A stretch of 64,000 bases of DNA from Agrocybe praecox (Eukaryota > Basidiomycota > Agaricomycetes > Agaricales > Agrocybaceae), in the NCBI GenBank assembly GCA_964017145.1, contig OZ024845.1, positions 1,798,001 to 1,862,000 of the forward strand, in the 5' to 3' direction. Shown here piece by piece: positions 29,171-39,493 of this stretch. The number at the start of each line of letters is the position of its first letter. Within the stretch, counting starts at the first letter, position 1. The translations under genes and the position numbers were made by a program. The notes beneath the pieces were generated by a model, which was given only the letters and a program-made list of their open reading frames with translations, made no database searches and was not told the origin of the DNA.

Positions 29171-30110
29171 GATAAATCGCGAACCTGTATGGCAGTGCAA
29201 TCAGAAGTTCGGATCGGCTGGGACGGAGCCTGGAGCCTGTAGTCACGAGCCTCGGTTTTTCGCGCCACAACATGTGACACTCCGGCACTTCGTCGGCATG
29301 TCTGGCGTTGATGTGCCCGCTCACATTCTTTCCCCCTCCCTTCATCCTCTCTCTCAACACCCATACTTGTTAAATATGTAGGGTCCTTCTATCAGATAAT
29401 TTGAACTCGTAGTCACTCGAGGTGGCTCCTTTCCTGCTAATGATCATGTATGTTCCTTTCCACCTAAGGTGTTGATTCGCTCTTGTCCAAAGTGCTATAG
29501 GACGGCCCACGGGTTGTCCATCACCATTAACCGACATCTCAGTGATCGTTTCTTGGCAAGCAGACCATGTTTCATGAAGCTGACCGGTTCACCTGATCAT
29601 TGATGATAGGTTGAAATCAATGGTGCCCATTATGTGCAGTAGAGTGTATAGTTCGCAGTCTCACTCTAGTGAATACACCATTGCTAATAGAGGGAACACT
29701 GACGACGACGACGACGACGACGAACAAACGACGAACTCACACTATCGGGACAATTAAAGCGCACGTGAGCGATGGCCGGACTGTGCCGAGGCTCCAGGCT
29801 CCAGGCTCCAGGCTCCCTCCCAGTCGATCCGATGTTCTCAGTGCAATGTGATCGATTGCCCAATCCGTACATATAGATTAGATTAGATCGTATGTACAGT
29901 TTGTGACAGCGCGACGCGCCTATAGCTGAATCTAGTGTTGCCATGGCTTGACTCCGAACCGCGAGTTGCCCGAGTTGAGTCGAAAATAAGTCGAGTCGAG
30001 TCGAGCTGCCGATTGATTGGAGTCGTCGACTAACTCAAATGCGGTTAGGGCCAACTTCGACTCAAGTCGGCTTGAGTCGTCAACGGCATTCTGCTATCAG
30101 GTATGTTATT
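29171..30110. repeat. Simple-repeat-rich interval with inverted repeat arms
   Basis: Arms at about 29190-29256 and 29786-29850 are inverted copies of each other (CGGATCGGCTGGGA in one, its reverse-complement variant in the other). The second arm holds tandem GGCTCCA units. Between them is a (GAC)7-8 tract near 29701. After the arms, repeated AGTCG/GAGTCGA units occupy roughly 29950-30090. No coding frame is supported. The arms may bound a small foldback element. Confidence 0.55.
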
Positions 30111-31070
30111 TGAGTTCTGCTACCCCCTTGGTTCGAACAGCATGATAAGATGTTTATGTCAGTCAGATCTGTTTGAAGAGGAAGGATATATATGTAGATT
30201 TTACATTATGAGAAGAAATATGTTTTATTAAATATGTAAAACCCATAAATCCGTGTGACAGGATAAATGGGATCTGGGCGGCGGCGTGCTGAGAAAGCGC
30301 GCTAGAAAGAATCACGTGACTGATCGAGAACGCGTTCCAAACGACTCGACTTAAAAGGGAGCGCGTCGTTGAGAGCCATCCGCCAAGACTTGAGCTTGAA
30401 TGTTTGGGATTCCCCAGGCGAATCGGTGTGGCTTCCCGATGGCTGTACCAAACACTGAAGAGGAGAGGTGGGTGGGTGCAAAAAAAAGGTCGCGAGAGTA
30501 CTCTGAAAAGCGGAAAGAGCGAGCAGGAAAGAGCGATGCCATCGGCAGCCTTACAATTTGCTTGTCCGCTTTTGGCTGCTTAAGTTAGCTTACTTCTCGA
30601 TTTCAAATAAACTGCTAGCCAAAAAAGCTGAAAAGTTACGCCATTTTATCATCATTCCAGCCCTAAATCTGTGCAATCTATCTCCTATTGCTTCACCAAC
30701 TTCAAGGAATCAAGTTTTTAATTTCGAGCACCTGGTTTTCTTAGCTTGTTAATTTCAACGCTTTTTTGGGTTGCACAACCCCAAAAAAGTAAAGTGCGAA
30801 ACTTCTGATGCCGGCGAGATGGGAAGAAATCCCAAAGTCCAGTATGTATAGCTGTGTTGAAAATATTAGGGGCGTCGGTGAAGACCCGAGAAGAAGCCCA
30901 GAAAGGACGACGATCTTACTTCCTGGGTATCTTATCCCAAGATAAGGGGCCCGATGTTTCGTTGGCTATTTCTGCCCTATTCAAGAACTAGTTGATGAGA
31001 AAACTTAGGCTCGATGGCGAATTAGCAATCTAAGGATTGAAGTACTCGTGGTTTCCCTGGTCAATCGCTC
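30111..31070. other. Non-coding interval with a short palindrome
   Basis: No supported gene in about 960 bases. The notable structure is a near-perfect palindrome at 30760-30789, CTTTTTTGGGTTGC followed by its complement. Such a stem could be a transposon end or a terminator-like hairpin; nothing more can be said. Confidence 0.4.
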
Positions 31071-31822
31071 ATGATGTCTATGCTCAAAAAATTTCTCTTT
31101 ATAACGGCGTTCTACATGACTTGGAGGCCACCCCGGCCAAGCCCAACAGAAGACGAAATACTTCCAAGGTCTTTGTGGGAAAAAATCTTTGTATTTGTCG
31201 TGCCATACGCATATGTGAGCTAGAAACTTGTAGCGTGAAGACCAAATGCATGCTGACATTTCAATAGATATTCCAGGCCGTAACTGGCTGCGCAGAAATT
31301 AGTGTAATACTCGCACATTGTACACCCTCTTTCTCAATCTCGCAAAAAATACTTTCTATCCTCATGTTGGAAGGTGGAGACCCATCTCGTATCAACCTCA
31401 GCTGGCTGAGTCTCGTTGGTTCTATACTGGTTTTGGCAGGATGTGCCGTGCGACTGCGGGCATTTAAAGATCTTGGTGATTTCTTTCGATTCAGCCCGAG
31501 CATCCAAAAAAACCATCACTTGATAACAACAGGCATTTACTCGTATGTGCGACATCCTTCATACACGGGGGTCATTATGATGGTACTAGGATGGCTGTTT
31601 TGGACCTTCGCGGAAGGCTCTTGGGTGCGAGAGTCCGGATTCTCCCAGACAACACTTGGACGTATTTTTGGCATCGCACAGGGTTCCATATACTTTACAG
31701 CGGCATCCGTGTCGGTCACGCGTACGTTCAAGGAAGATGAAGCATTGAGAAGAAAGTTCGAGAAGGAGTGGAAAGAATGGGCCAGGAAGGTGCCCAATCG
31801 ATTGATTCCTGGGATCTACTAG
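31071..31822 (+). CDS. ICMT-like protein methyltransferase
   Basis: Two exons, 31071-31214 and 31268-31822, give 232 residues. The C-terminal half carries the hallmark of the isoprenylcysteine carboxyl methyltransferase/PEMT superfamily: TTGIYSYVRHPSYTG followed by a hydrophobic segment (LGWLFWTF) and a late EW/RRKFEKEWKEW stretch. Several hydrophobic segments fit an integral ER membrane protein. ICMT methylates the C-terminal prenylcysteine of CAAX proteins such as Ras and a-type pheromones using S-adenosylmethionine. The substrate here is inferred from family only; fungi often carry several such paralogues. It lies tail to tail with the F-box gene, and a degenerate copy lies 3.5 kb upstream. 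Confidence 0.82.
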
Positions 31823-32130
31823 TAGGCTAAGCAGTGAGCACATTATTGATTTCTTCTAAAATCCTGGTTGATTGACGAAGAGGAAGATATAGGCCTAGCA
31901 TTATACAACCGGTCAATGACTGCAGGTGAGTTTGCTTCTCGCGAAATAGTACACCACTTACAAGGCGGCAGACAGCAACGACTCGAGGGTTCATTCTTTC
32001 GGTTCCGTACGCAGTGTTTATGTATATATGATAAGCTGTAAACATGATCCAAGGAAATCCAATTTCATAAATAGTTAGTAACAAGTGTTAAATAAATAAA
32101 TTGTCGTACTCAAGTTGGCTGGGAATTCCC

Positions 32131-33762
32131 CTACACATCCTTTTCCTGAAGGTTTTTCAACATAATCAACAAATCAAACTCAACGTCATGGCGCTCGGCG
32201 CATGCGTCCAAATCCAAATCCTCTTCCAGTTCATGCATAAATCCCCGCATTGTTTCCACCACGCTTTGATCGATGACAGGTAGGGGATCGTCGTCGCCTA
32301 ATTTTGTATAAAGTGAAAAAGTCTTTATAGGTCGTCTTGGGTTATCCAGTGTTTTCCCAACTTCGAATGGAAAGATTCCCTTGAGTAGTAATTCCCATGG
32401 TATGATTAAACCCATCCCAAACAACACAAAGTCTTTGAGGAGAGGCAACAACGGCTTCCCAGACGTGCTCAGTTCACCAAGGGCAAGACAAAAAGGATCA
32501 AGCAAAAGTTGGCTGTTTTCACGGGGGAAAATTTTGAGCTGCACAAGTGAAGGTACTGATTTGGCAATGAGCACAAGATCTTCTCCCGTTACTACAGCCT
32601 CCGAAAGGGTAAGTTCTTGCAAGGGGCAAGAGCAACGCGTGAGGAAGGATGTGAGGCTCTGGACCTCTAACTCGCAACCTGCAAATATTTCTATGGAAAG
32701 GGAGCGCAGTGCGGGAAGTGTGGCGTTGTCAAAAAATATTATCTGACCACCCAATTGCCGATGGAACGACACGGTAAGGGATTGCAATTTTTTGTGCACA
32801 AATCTATCAAGACTTCCCAGGGTAGAAGCTTGTGGTGCGTCCGTGATTACGAGAAAAGTGCATTTGGAAAGGTTCGGGGCACACTTTAGTAATTCCAATG
32901 CATCCTTGGCGGAATGATGGCCACCTTCAAAGTTGATGACCTCCTCCCAACGAAGATAGTCGGCAACTGACCAACACATATTGTGAAAGTTGACAGACCA
33001 TGGTGCGACGTCGTATATCTGGAGCTCTACTCCATCAGGCATCTGATGCTCCCAGTCATTGTTATAGACAGCTAAAGAGCGCAAATCGGAGCTTCCAGCG
33101 CTGTTCGAGACACGACGCAACAGATGATATGGAAGTCGAAGATCCAACGAGCCCCAGCGAGTGGAGTGACCATTAACGATGTCGATGAGGTTGTGGACAT
33201 TCTTATACTCCAGTAGTTCGCCTACTTCGCCTACTTCATAGAGGGTAATTGATAGTGGATAATGTAGCGATCGATCCAGTATCTCTGCCGCAATTTTGAC
33301 CTGCGTTGCTGACGTGTCCGATGACAATCTCATCGTGAAGAATGTCCATAAACGAGGAGTCGACCAAGCGATCCTACGCCATGATTGACATACAGCCCCT
33401 AGACGTAGTGGGCTGGCGGCTTTCGCTATTTCGTCAGGCTTGCAGCTTTCGGGAGCGACGTAGAAACTGAAAATCAGATTGGTGATTTCAAGTGGCATGC
33501 GGTCCACGATAGACGGATGGTCTTTGTTTACTTCAATGCTGGTTTCGTGTTGCTTCTTCAAGAGACTCTTGAGAAGATCTAGCGCGGTTTCCACTTCTTC
33601 ATTAACTCGTTTGAGCCTGTTGCAACTGCATGATTCTGCGCCAAGGTTCGCGCAAGTCATGTTATGCGACGGTTTAAGTTCATCTTTGTTGACGGACACG
33701 AGTTGCATCTGTTGATCGCTTATGGATATTAAGGCCTGAGGTTCAGAGTTTTTTGAGTTCAT
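32131..33762 (-). CDS. F-box protein
   Basis: A single-exon frame of about 543 residues, taken from the ATG at 33762; an upstream in-frame extension lacks an ATG. A coiled or helical N-terminal stretch (RLKRVNEEVETALDLLKSL) precedes the F-box, which starts at MPLEITNLIFSFYV and ends with LGAVCQSWRRIAWSTPRLW. The remaining ~400 residues are leucine-rich with irregular repeats, as in the large agaricomycete F-box families. Such proteins link substrates to SCF ubiquitin ligases through Skp1; no target is known. Its 3' end was copied to 28.6 kb. Confidence 0.85.
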   Translation of the reverse strand: MNSKNSEPQALISISDQQMQLVSVNKDELKPSHNMTCANLGAESCSCNRLKRVNEEVETALDLLKSLLKKQHETSIEVNKDHPSIVDRMPLEITNLIFSFYVAPESCKPDEIAKAASPLRLGAVCQSWRRIAWSTPRLWTFFTMRLSSDTSATQVKIAAEILDRSLHYPLSITLYEVGEVGELLEYKNVHNLIDIVNGHSTRWGSLDLRLPYHLLRRVSNSAGSSDLRSLAVYNNDWEHQMPDGVELQIYDVAPWSVNFHNMCWSVADYLRWEEVINFEGGHHSAKDALELLKCAPNLSKCTFLVITDAPQASTLGSLDRFVHKKLQSLTVSFHRQLGGQIIFFDNATLPALRSLSIEIFAGCELEVQSLTSFLTRCSCPLQELTLSEAVVTGEDLVLIAKSVPSLVQLKIFPRENSQLLLDPFCLALGELSTSGKPLLPLLKDFVLFGMGLIIPWELLLKGIFPFEVGKTLDNPRRPIKTFSLYTKLGDDDPLPVIDQSVVETMRGFMHELEEDLDLDACAERHDVEFDLLIMLKNLQEKDV

Positions 33763-34533
33763 AGACCAACCTTCGGGCTTCAAAGATCAGGAATTACTTC
33801 GACGTTAGACGACGTGTACGTGCGGTGCGGTTGACGTGCAGTGGTCAAGGCAATAGCTGGCAAGCAACAGTATGGATGCTTGAATGTACATCAGACAAAT
33901 TTCGGCAATCTCTGAGGTGGGAACCTGGGCCCACGGCAAAATCCGAACTTGCCTTGCGCAGAATTCTCAATTCAATTGCAGTACGCCATTGGCTCAAGAT
34001 CCTTTGCATGATATACGAGAACATGTAGATCAGGACATACATAGATCCAATGGTCGTACATATTTCGTAAACAGCACTGCATAATGTGTATTCTCAGATA
34101 CGAACGTGCAATCGAAATGTCCGCGTGTCGCTGTCATATTTCACAATTTGCGTAGAGGTGGAAGTGGCAAAGGAAATGTTTACGTCGGCAACTACGGTTT
34201 AATAAGGTCCCGTTTACATGGCCTCTGGAATGAAAGCAGTGGAGTACACGCAAAGTAGAAAATGGCAAACTTGAAAGTACTGTTGCCGTGATGCCGGGCG
34301 GCCGCGATATGCCGTGAGACGACTTGCTCCTCGAGACCTGAATTGTCTTTCATCTCTTCAGTGTAAATATTGAATCTATGCTTCATAAAAGCAAGAAATA
34401 TCGCTCAGGCAGAGATCAGCAAATTGAAATTTATCGAACCTTCGGATAAGCGTGTGTCTTGGGCCACCCACTGAATCCGGATTCCTATGAGAACGAACGT
34501 CATAGCCTTTGTTGCCTCTTCCAATCTGCGGCC
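33763..34533. promoter_or_regulatory. Divergent intergenic region
   Basis: About 770 bases between the start codons of the F-box gene and the GFA-like gene. No supported frame. It must contain both promoters; no named motif is evident. Confidence 0.4.
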
Positions 34534-35619
34534 ATGCCATTTACATTTGTGAAAGCAACATGCCACTGTGGTTCCAATGCCTTCCAAATCCCATTCAGGG
34601 ATTCGGAGCTACCACTTTCTCCAGATATGTGCCACTGCAACTCCTGCCGTCAAATCACTGGTCAACTCGCCGTTCATGCGGTCCCAATGGTTGGGATACC
34701 ACTTTCCATCGACTCAGATCCAGACTCTCGAAAGCCAGGAGACCTTTCCAAGTTGAAGATATACAGCGCTTCTGAGCACATCACCCGGCATTTCTGCTCC
34801 ATCTGCTCTGCATATCTGTTTTACGAGACGAATGGGCCCAACAAGCGATGGATGATCTCGACGGGCGCTTTGGAGCGTGTACAGACCATTGTGAAAGTCG
34901 GGTATCACATCTTTGTCGCGGACACTCTCGATGGTGGACTTGCAGATCGTTATATGGAAGTTGACGGCGTCCAACTTCCAAGATATGCAGAAGATGAGAA
35001 AAGCCAGCAATTAGCGCTGGGATGGAAATCAGGCACACTATCAAAGGGAGCGGAAGGAAATCGAGAGTATCTTCCAGCTCACTGCCACTGCAAAGGCATC
35101 TCCCTTTACCTTAAACGCGTCGGCACCGATGAGGCGAACGACCCCAACAAATGGTGGGCTATACCCGCGTCGGGCGAGAATGATCATCCAAGGTTCAAGG
35201 GCAATCACTGCGTCTGCACGAGCTGCAGGACTGCCAGTGGTTCGCTTATCCAAAGCTGGATCAACGTCCCGAGGACTCACGTTATCGACACACACACATC
35301 CAAGCCGGTTTCTCTCTCGAAGGGGTCCGATCGTCCACGAGGATTGGTTCAATACGAAAGTTCCCCAGGCACCTACAGAGAGTCCTGCGGAACATGCGGA
35401 GCCAAGGTTTTTTGGTGGTGTGCCAACAAGTCATCCTGGCCACCGTTGGTGGAGGGTGAACCCGTCATAATCGACGTAGGTGCTGGGTTGATTGATCAAG
35501 AAGTCGATGGTGCGAGAGCAGAGTCATGGGTCTCTTGGGATAAAGCGGTTTCTTTTCCGGAGGACGCGACCGATAGCTCAGGGTTGAAGGCTCTCGAGAC
35601 GGGTCTTAAAAGTGCTTGA
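34534..35619 (+). CDS. Double GFA/CENP-V-domain protein
   Basis: A single-exon frame of 361 residues. The ATG at 34534 (GCCATGCC) is preferred because the upstream extension has no ATG. Two zinc-binding GFA-type modules are visible. The first has CHCG at residue 10, CHCNSC at 33 and HFCSIC at 87. The second has HCHC at 183, HCVCTSC at 225 and ESCGTCG at 284. GFA/CENP-V proteins bind zinc through these cysteines. Named members act on S-hydroxymethylglutathione or at centromeres, but for most fungal members the activity is unproven. The second module lacks the canonical glycine after CHC (CHCKG). Substrate unknown. Confidence 0.85.
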   Translation: MPFTFVKATCHCGSNAFQIPFRDSELPLSPDMCHCNSCRQITGQLAVHAVPMVGIPLSIDSDPDSRKPGDLSKLKIYSASEHITRHFCSICSAYLFYETNGPNKRWMISTGALERVQTIVKVGYHIFVADTLDGGLADRYMEVDGVQLPRYAEDEKSQQLALGWKSGTLSKGAEGNREYLPAHCHCKGISLYLKRVGTDEANDPNKWWAIPASGENDHPRFKGNHCVCTSCRTASGSLIQSWINVPRTHVIDTHTSKPVSLSKGSDRPRGLVQYESSPGTYRESCGTCGAKVFWWCANKSSWPPLVEGEPVIIDVGAGLIDQEVDGARAESWVSWDKAVSFPEDATDSSGLKALETGLKSA

Positions 35620-35839
35620 TCTTCTGATCAACTCTAATTGCGGGGTGCCTTCCAAAGATTATTACCAAGATGTAATTTTGCAGTTTCTTTGGGGTATAGA
35701 AGTGTTGTTATTTCGGGAAAGAAACACGCGTAGAATTTCATGTACCGTGGTCAATGGATGTTGAGACACTTGAATAACCAAAATTTTCGGAAATATGGAA
35801 GTGACCCATTAACAGGTCGCAAGCAATAGCGAAATAAAG

Positions 35840-37008
35840 CTACACTTTTTCACCCCCAAAGAATGCGCGAGCTTCTGCACTAGCACCTCCTGCATCCATG
35901 TGAGGTTCTTCATTCTATTAGTAGAAAGATATGTTAATGTCGTACAAAATCTTGAGATACCAAGGCGGTTCAACTTACGAGGGACTTCAAATGTTCCTTA
36001 TTGTTGACGTGCGTCACCTTGACCTTGATTGGGGGTGGGGTATTAGGATCAATCGGTCCTCGACTATCCTGTTAAAATGGACCGAAGAAAAAGGAAGTTT
36101 AGCTTATTTTCTCCGCAGACAAACGAATCAAAAGCGAAGAGAGAGAAAGAAGATCCGGCCGCGCGACTTACTCTTAGTTCCACGGTCGCCCTCGTCCACG
36201 CGGTGTTGAAAAGTCCTGTATATTGTACCTCGAGGTCGGCTTCTGGGTCTAGTCTAATCAAGGCGGCCACTAGCTCTCCGATGCACAACCCATGGCTCGC
36301 AAGAGCGATATGCGCTTCATCAGGTCCCGCAGTAAGATGGGGAAGCACACACTCCCTGATGACAACGTCCGCTCTCTTAGCGAGTTCGTTAACACTTTCT
36401 CCCTCTGGAAATTTCTCATCACGGCCATACAGGACGGGGAAGGTATCCTGTTGGTAGAGTTCCTCTAGCGAAACACCCTCAGGCCGGGTGATGATCCAGG
36501 GTTTACCCTCTCCGATACCGAAGAACTGTTCGCGTAGGTCTGGTTTGAGCTCCAGAGGCGGTTTGGGATCAGGTTGGTGGCGGTGAACGGCTTGAGCAGT
36601 TTCGAGTGCTCGGAGCAAGGGAGACGTGTAGATATGATTTATAGGAGAGGAAGAAAATGCTTCGCCCAATGCATTCGCTTGCTAGAAAATAACATAGGAA
36701 TTCACGTTTGTCTCGTGACTCTGAGCTCATATTGTCGTACCTTTCTTCCTAGCATTCAAATCAGAAACGAGGTGATTTTTCAAAAAGTCTTAGCGTGCAT
36801 ACCGAGTTCAGAAAGCGGAGAATCTTTCCATCCTGCCCACACGATCCTCTACGAACTGTGAGTCGTACGGCGCGACAAAAATGGCAAGGAGTGACTTACA
36901 AGGTTGTCTTCACTTTCCCCATGTCTAATCTAGAGAAAGAAAGGCTCTATCAGCTTCAGAGCTGATACTTCGTCAAATAGAAAGACTCACAAAGGTAACG
37001 GTGAGCAT
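35840..37008 (-). CDS. Histidine phosphatase (phosphoglycerate mutase-like)
   Basis: Seven exons: 37008-36991, 36929-36900, 36848-36803, 36748-36741, 36681-36172, 36068-35979 and 35924-35840 as first estimated; the last exon is best read as 35914-35840. They give 258 residues. The catalytic RHGESEDN lies at about residues 8-15, followed by VWAGWKDSPLSELG, YTSPLLRALETAQ with its arginine, a glutamate region (FPEGESVNELAKR) and the second histidine in ALASHGLCIGEL. This is the branch-1 histidine phosphatase fold, acting through a phosphohistidine. The substrate is unclear; such fungal proteins are often annotated as phosphoglycerate mutase-like or fructose-bisphosphatase-like. Exon 4 is only 8 nt long but is required for the frame. 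Confidence 0.88.
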
Positions 37009-37698
37009 GATGAGCGGTGTCTAGGTGAAGGGGGCTGAAAGTGAAGGCACTTGGGGACGTCGACTCCATCGTGAGTCATATTTATGCGCAGTTTCTGCTC
37101 ACTCAGAACCCCATTTTGCAATGATGACATTTCCCATTACTGGCACAATGAAAAAGGTTGGAAAATGGGTGCAATGCGATCACATCTCCTTTCACATGTA
37201 GGGTCACTTGGTTGCTCGTGAGTCCTGTCTTGATGGCAGAAGTTGAAAGGAATATGTTAAATAGCCGTGAAGATGGGGTGCGGCTTTCATTTTCCGTGTT
37301 GTCGATGTGGTATTGCTATAAGCTGCAGAGTGTTATTATGCAAAGTCAAGCCTGCTGCGCAGAGTCATTGAGCCGGCCGAGCCGGGCCTTGATTGGCGAG
37401 AGGAAACCCCCTTTTTTGATTCCCGAGTATGGGAAGGAATGAAATGCAAGTCGAGGACAAGCATTCAAATTTTAATAACAGGGTGGCAGACCCAGCCTAC
37501 TATACATCATCGCGACAAAAATACCACAAGAGAAGAATCCTTCACAGGAAATTTCAAAAATCGTGGAAAAAGAATGCAAAAGTCTGGGGTATTCAAAGAA
37601 CGGACCATGAAGATCAGCTGTCCAGAGTGTTATAGATAACAAACTATCACGAAGAAAACCTTTCGTTCAGCTACAAGTCCTCGGAGAACTTTAGGCTA
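37009..37698. promoter_or_regulatory. Intergenic region upstream of the histidine phosphatase gene
   Basis: About 690 bases without a supported gene. It contains the likely promoter of the minus-strand phosphatase gene. Frames at 37158-37442 and 37429-37639 show no domain or splice support. Confidence 0.4.
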
Positions 37699-38430
37699 TC
37701 ATTCTCGCGTCCTTAATAGATTTCCGATGGCAATAATGTCGCTGACTAAAAGTAGTCGGGTTAAATTTGGTCAATGGTGCGACTGTGGACTCACCAATGC
37801 GACAATCCCCACTCTGTACTATCACTCGACCATCTTTTTGAAAGATTTGGGCGCCGGATTTCAACTCTTTTAACTGTGATGATGACAAGAATAAAATGAC
37901 GACCTTCGTAACCGACAAACCGTTTATTAATCGCAACCTTCCGACCGATATGGAGCGCCCAGAGCCTTGGAGCAAGTAATCATCCAAGGAGCTCAGATGC
38001 TTATGTCCGACGGGTCCGTTTACATTGAGTCAAAATAACTGAACCAACATAAGATGATGGATTCATCGAGCATATTTATCTTCAATACGATGCCGAACCG
38101 GCGACAAAGGAGAGGAGAGTTTAACTGACAAGATTTGTCCAGAGTCAATGAAATTCACAAAGAAGTGGCGTGTATAAATATTACCTATGAGGAAAGTGGA
38201 GTTTCGTTCAAAGACCGGGAAGTAAGAAGGCCGTCATACGAATGGCCCACGGGCAATACAGAGTGAGAAATGTTAGCAAAGTTGCCAATTCGAGCAGCAG
38301 ACAATCCAGAGTGAAGTCGCTGGGTACGAAGTAGGGCATCCAATGTCTCGTCTTGTCGCGGTTGAAGTATATGTCAGAGAGAAGATTGATTTATTGCTTC
38401 CCATGACGAAGATTTCGTAGGTACGAGCTT
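37699..38430 (-). pseudogene. Remnant of an unrecognised protein gene
   Basis: Several minus-strand stretches read like coding sequence but do not join cleanly. Around 38370-38200 a frame gives DETLDALLRTQRLHSGLSAA and then stops. A later stretch gives RHRIEDKYAR and stops. The best part runs from about 37990: LDDYLLQGSGRSISVGRLRL to IFQKDGRVIVQSGDCRI, donor at 37794, then SDIIAIGNLLRTRE and stop at 37699. Stops and missing splice sites between the parts suggest a decayed gene. I do not recognise the family. An intact gene with unusual introns remains possible. Confidence 0.35.
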
Positions 38431-38733
38431 CCTACAAGCTGTACGTTCAGAGTTGCGAAGGTTTTGTGCTGAGGATTCCCGTGTTCGATGTTGGTTCGAT
38501 GCCACGATCTAGTCCAGCTTCAACTTTCATGCACGATCCGAAAACATATTAAAGAAAACATATTTGAGTGTTTTTAGGGAGATCTTCAAGGTCCAAGGCC
38601 TGTTAGGAGCTGCAGAAACTCGTCTGCGGAGTAGTTTGTAGGTGGTGGCAGAGCAAGAAAGACGCAAGCGTAAACGCATGAACCAAACACTGAGAGACGA
38701 TGGTAGCATAGCCACATGACACAATTCTTAAGA

Positions 38734-38832
38734 TTGGCTCAACGGTTAAAATCGTCCGGTGCCCTGATAGACTTACCTATGTAGGGAAAGAATTCGCAGA
38801 CCCGATGGTTCGAACCCCAGGCTAGGCTCCCA
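38734..38832 (+). ncRNA. tRNA-like sequence (pol III A and B boxes)
   Basis: TGGCTCAACGG at 38735-38745 fits the A-box consensus and GGTTCGAACCC at 38807-38817 fits the B-box consensus exactly, at a spacing usual for a tRNA with intron or a SINE. However, I cannot fold a good acceptor stem or T stem around them, so a functional tRNA is unlikely. A tRNA-derived SINE or decayed tRNA gene is more probable. Confidence 0.3.
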
Positions 38833-39493
38833 AAATTAGCATTCGCAGGACGCACACGACCACCACAGTGAGTCGGTGACTGACGAGTAGGTTGTACAGT
38901 TGGGTGATACGATACGCTTTGTTTGCGAAACCATTTTTTTTTGTTTCCCTTCGATGTTTCTATCAAAATGTTACTAGTTAATATGTGCGGCGTCAGATTT
39001 TCCTTTGTTTTTGAGAAATGTCCATGAAGTTGAAACACCTATGCTTAGAATACCGATCACTTTTGGTCTGCCAAAAAAAGATGTCCACGACCTTCCTTTC
39101 CTCGACGCCCCCAAGAAAGAAAATGAGTGTGAATAGTTTTATTAAATTAGGGAACAATTGGTATCTACAATAATATGACAAAGGAGAGAAAATCAAACCA
39201 TTCATGATTCGGGTCGTGGATTGGTTAGTAGGTATGTAGTACGGTCCATTTTCGGACTTGGAAAGATTCGACAAAAAGGTAAAACCAAAAACAACAGGTG
39301 ACAGGGACAAATACGCAAATGTCAGCAAGAAAAGCAGAAAGTTCATAAGATGACGATGAGGAATGATGCTGCACCAGAAGGGAAAGTGTACACGCTGAAG
39401 AGTTGGAAGAGGGAGTGGGTGGGACGCGTGAGAAAGAAAGGCGAAAAGGGAGGGAGTAGGTGAAGCCTAATACCACCCTTTCTGTCCACGCGT
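38833..39493. other. Non-coding interval downstream of the CSC1-like gene
   Basis: No supported gene in 660 bases. It probably contains the 3' UTR of the minus-strand channel gene. Frames on the minus strand between 38993 and 39346 are hydrophobic by composition only and have no splice links to a gene. Confidence 0.4.

Noticed and set aside
38734..38832. Functional tRNA gene
   Set aside because: A and B boxes fit, but acceptor and T stems do not pair; kept only as a low-confidence tRNA-like sequence.
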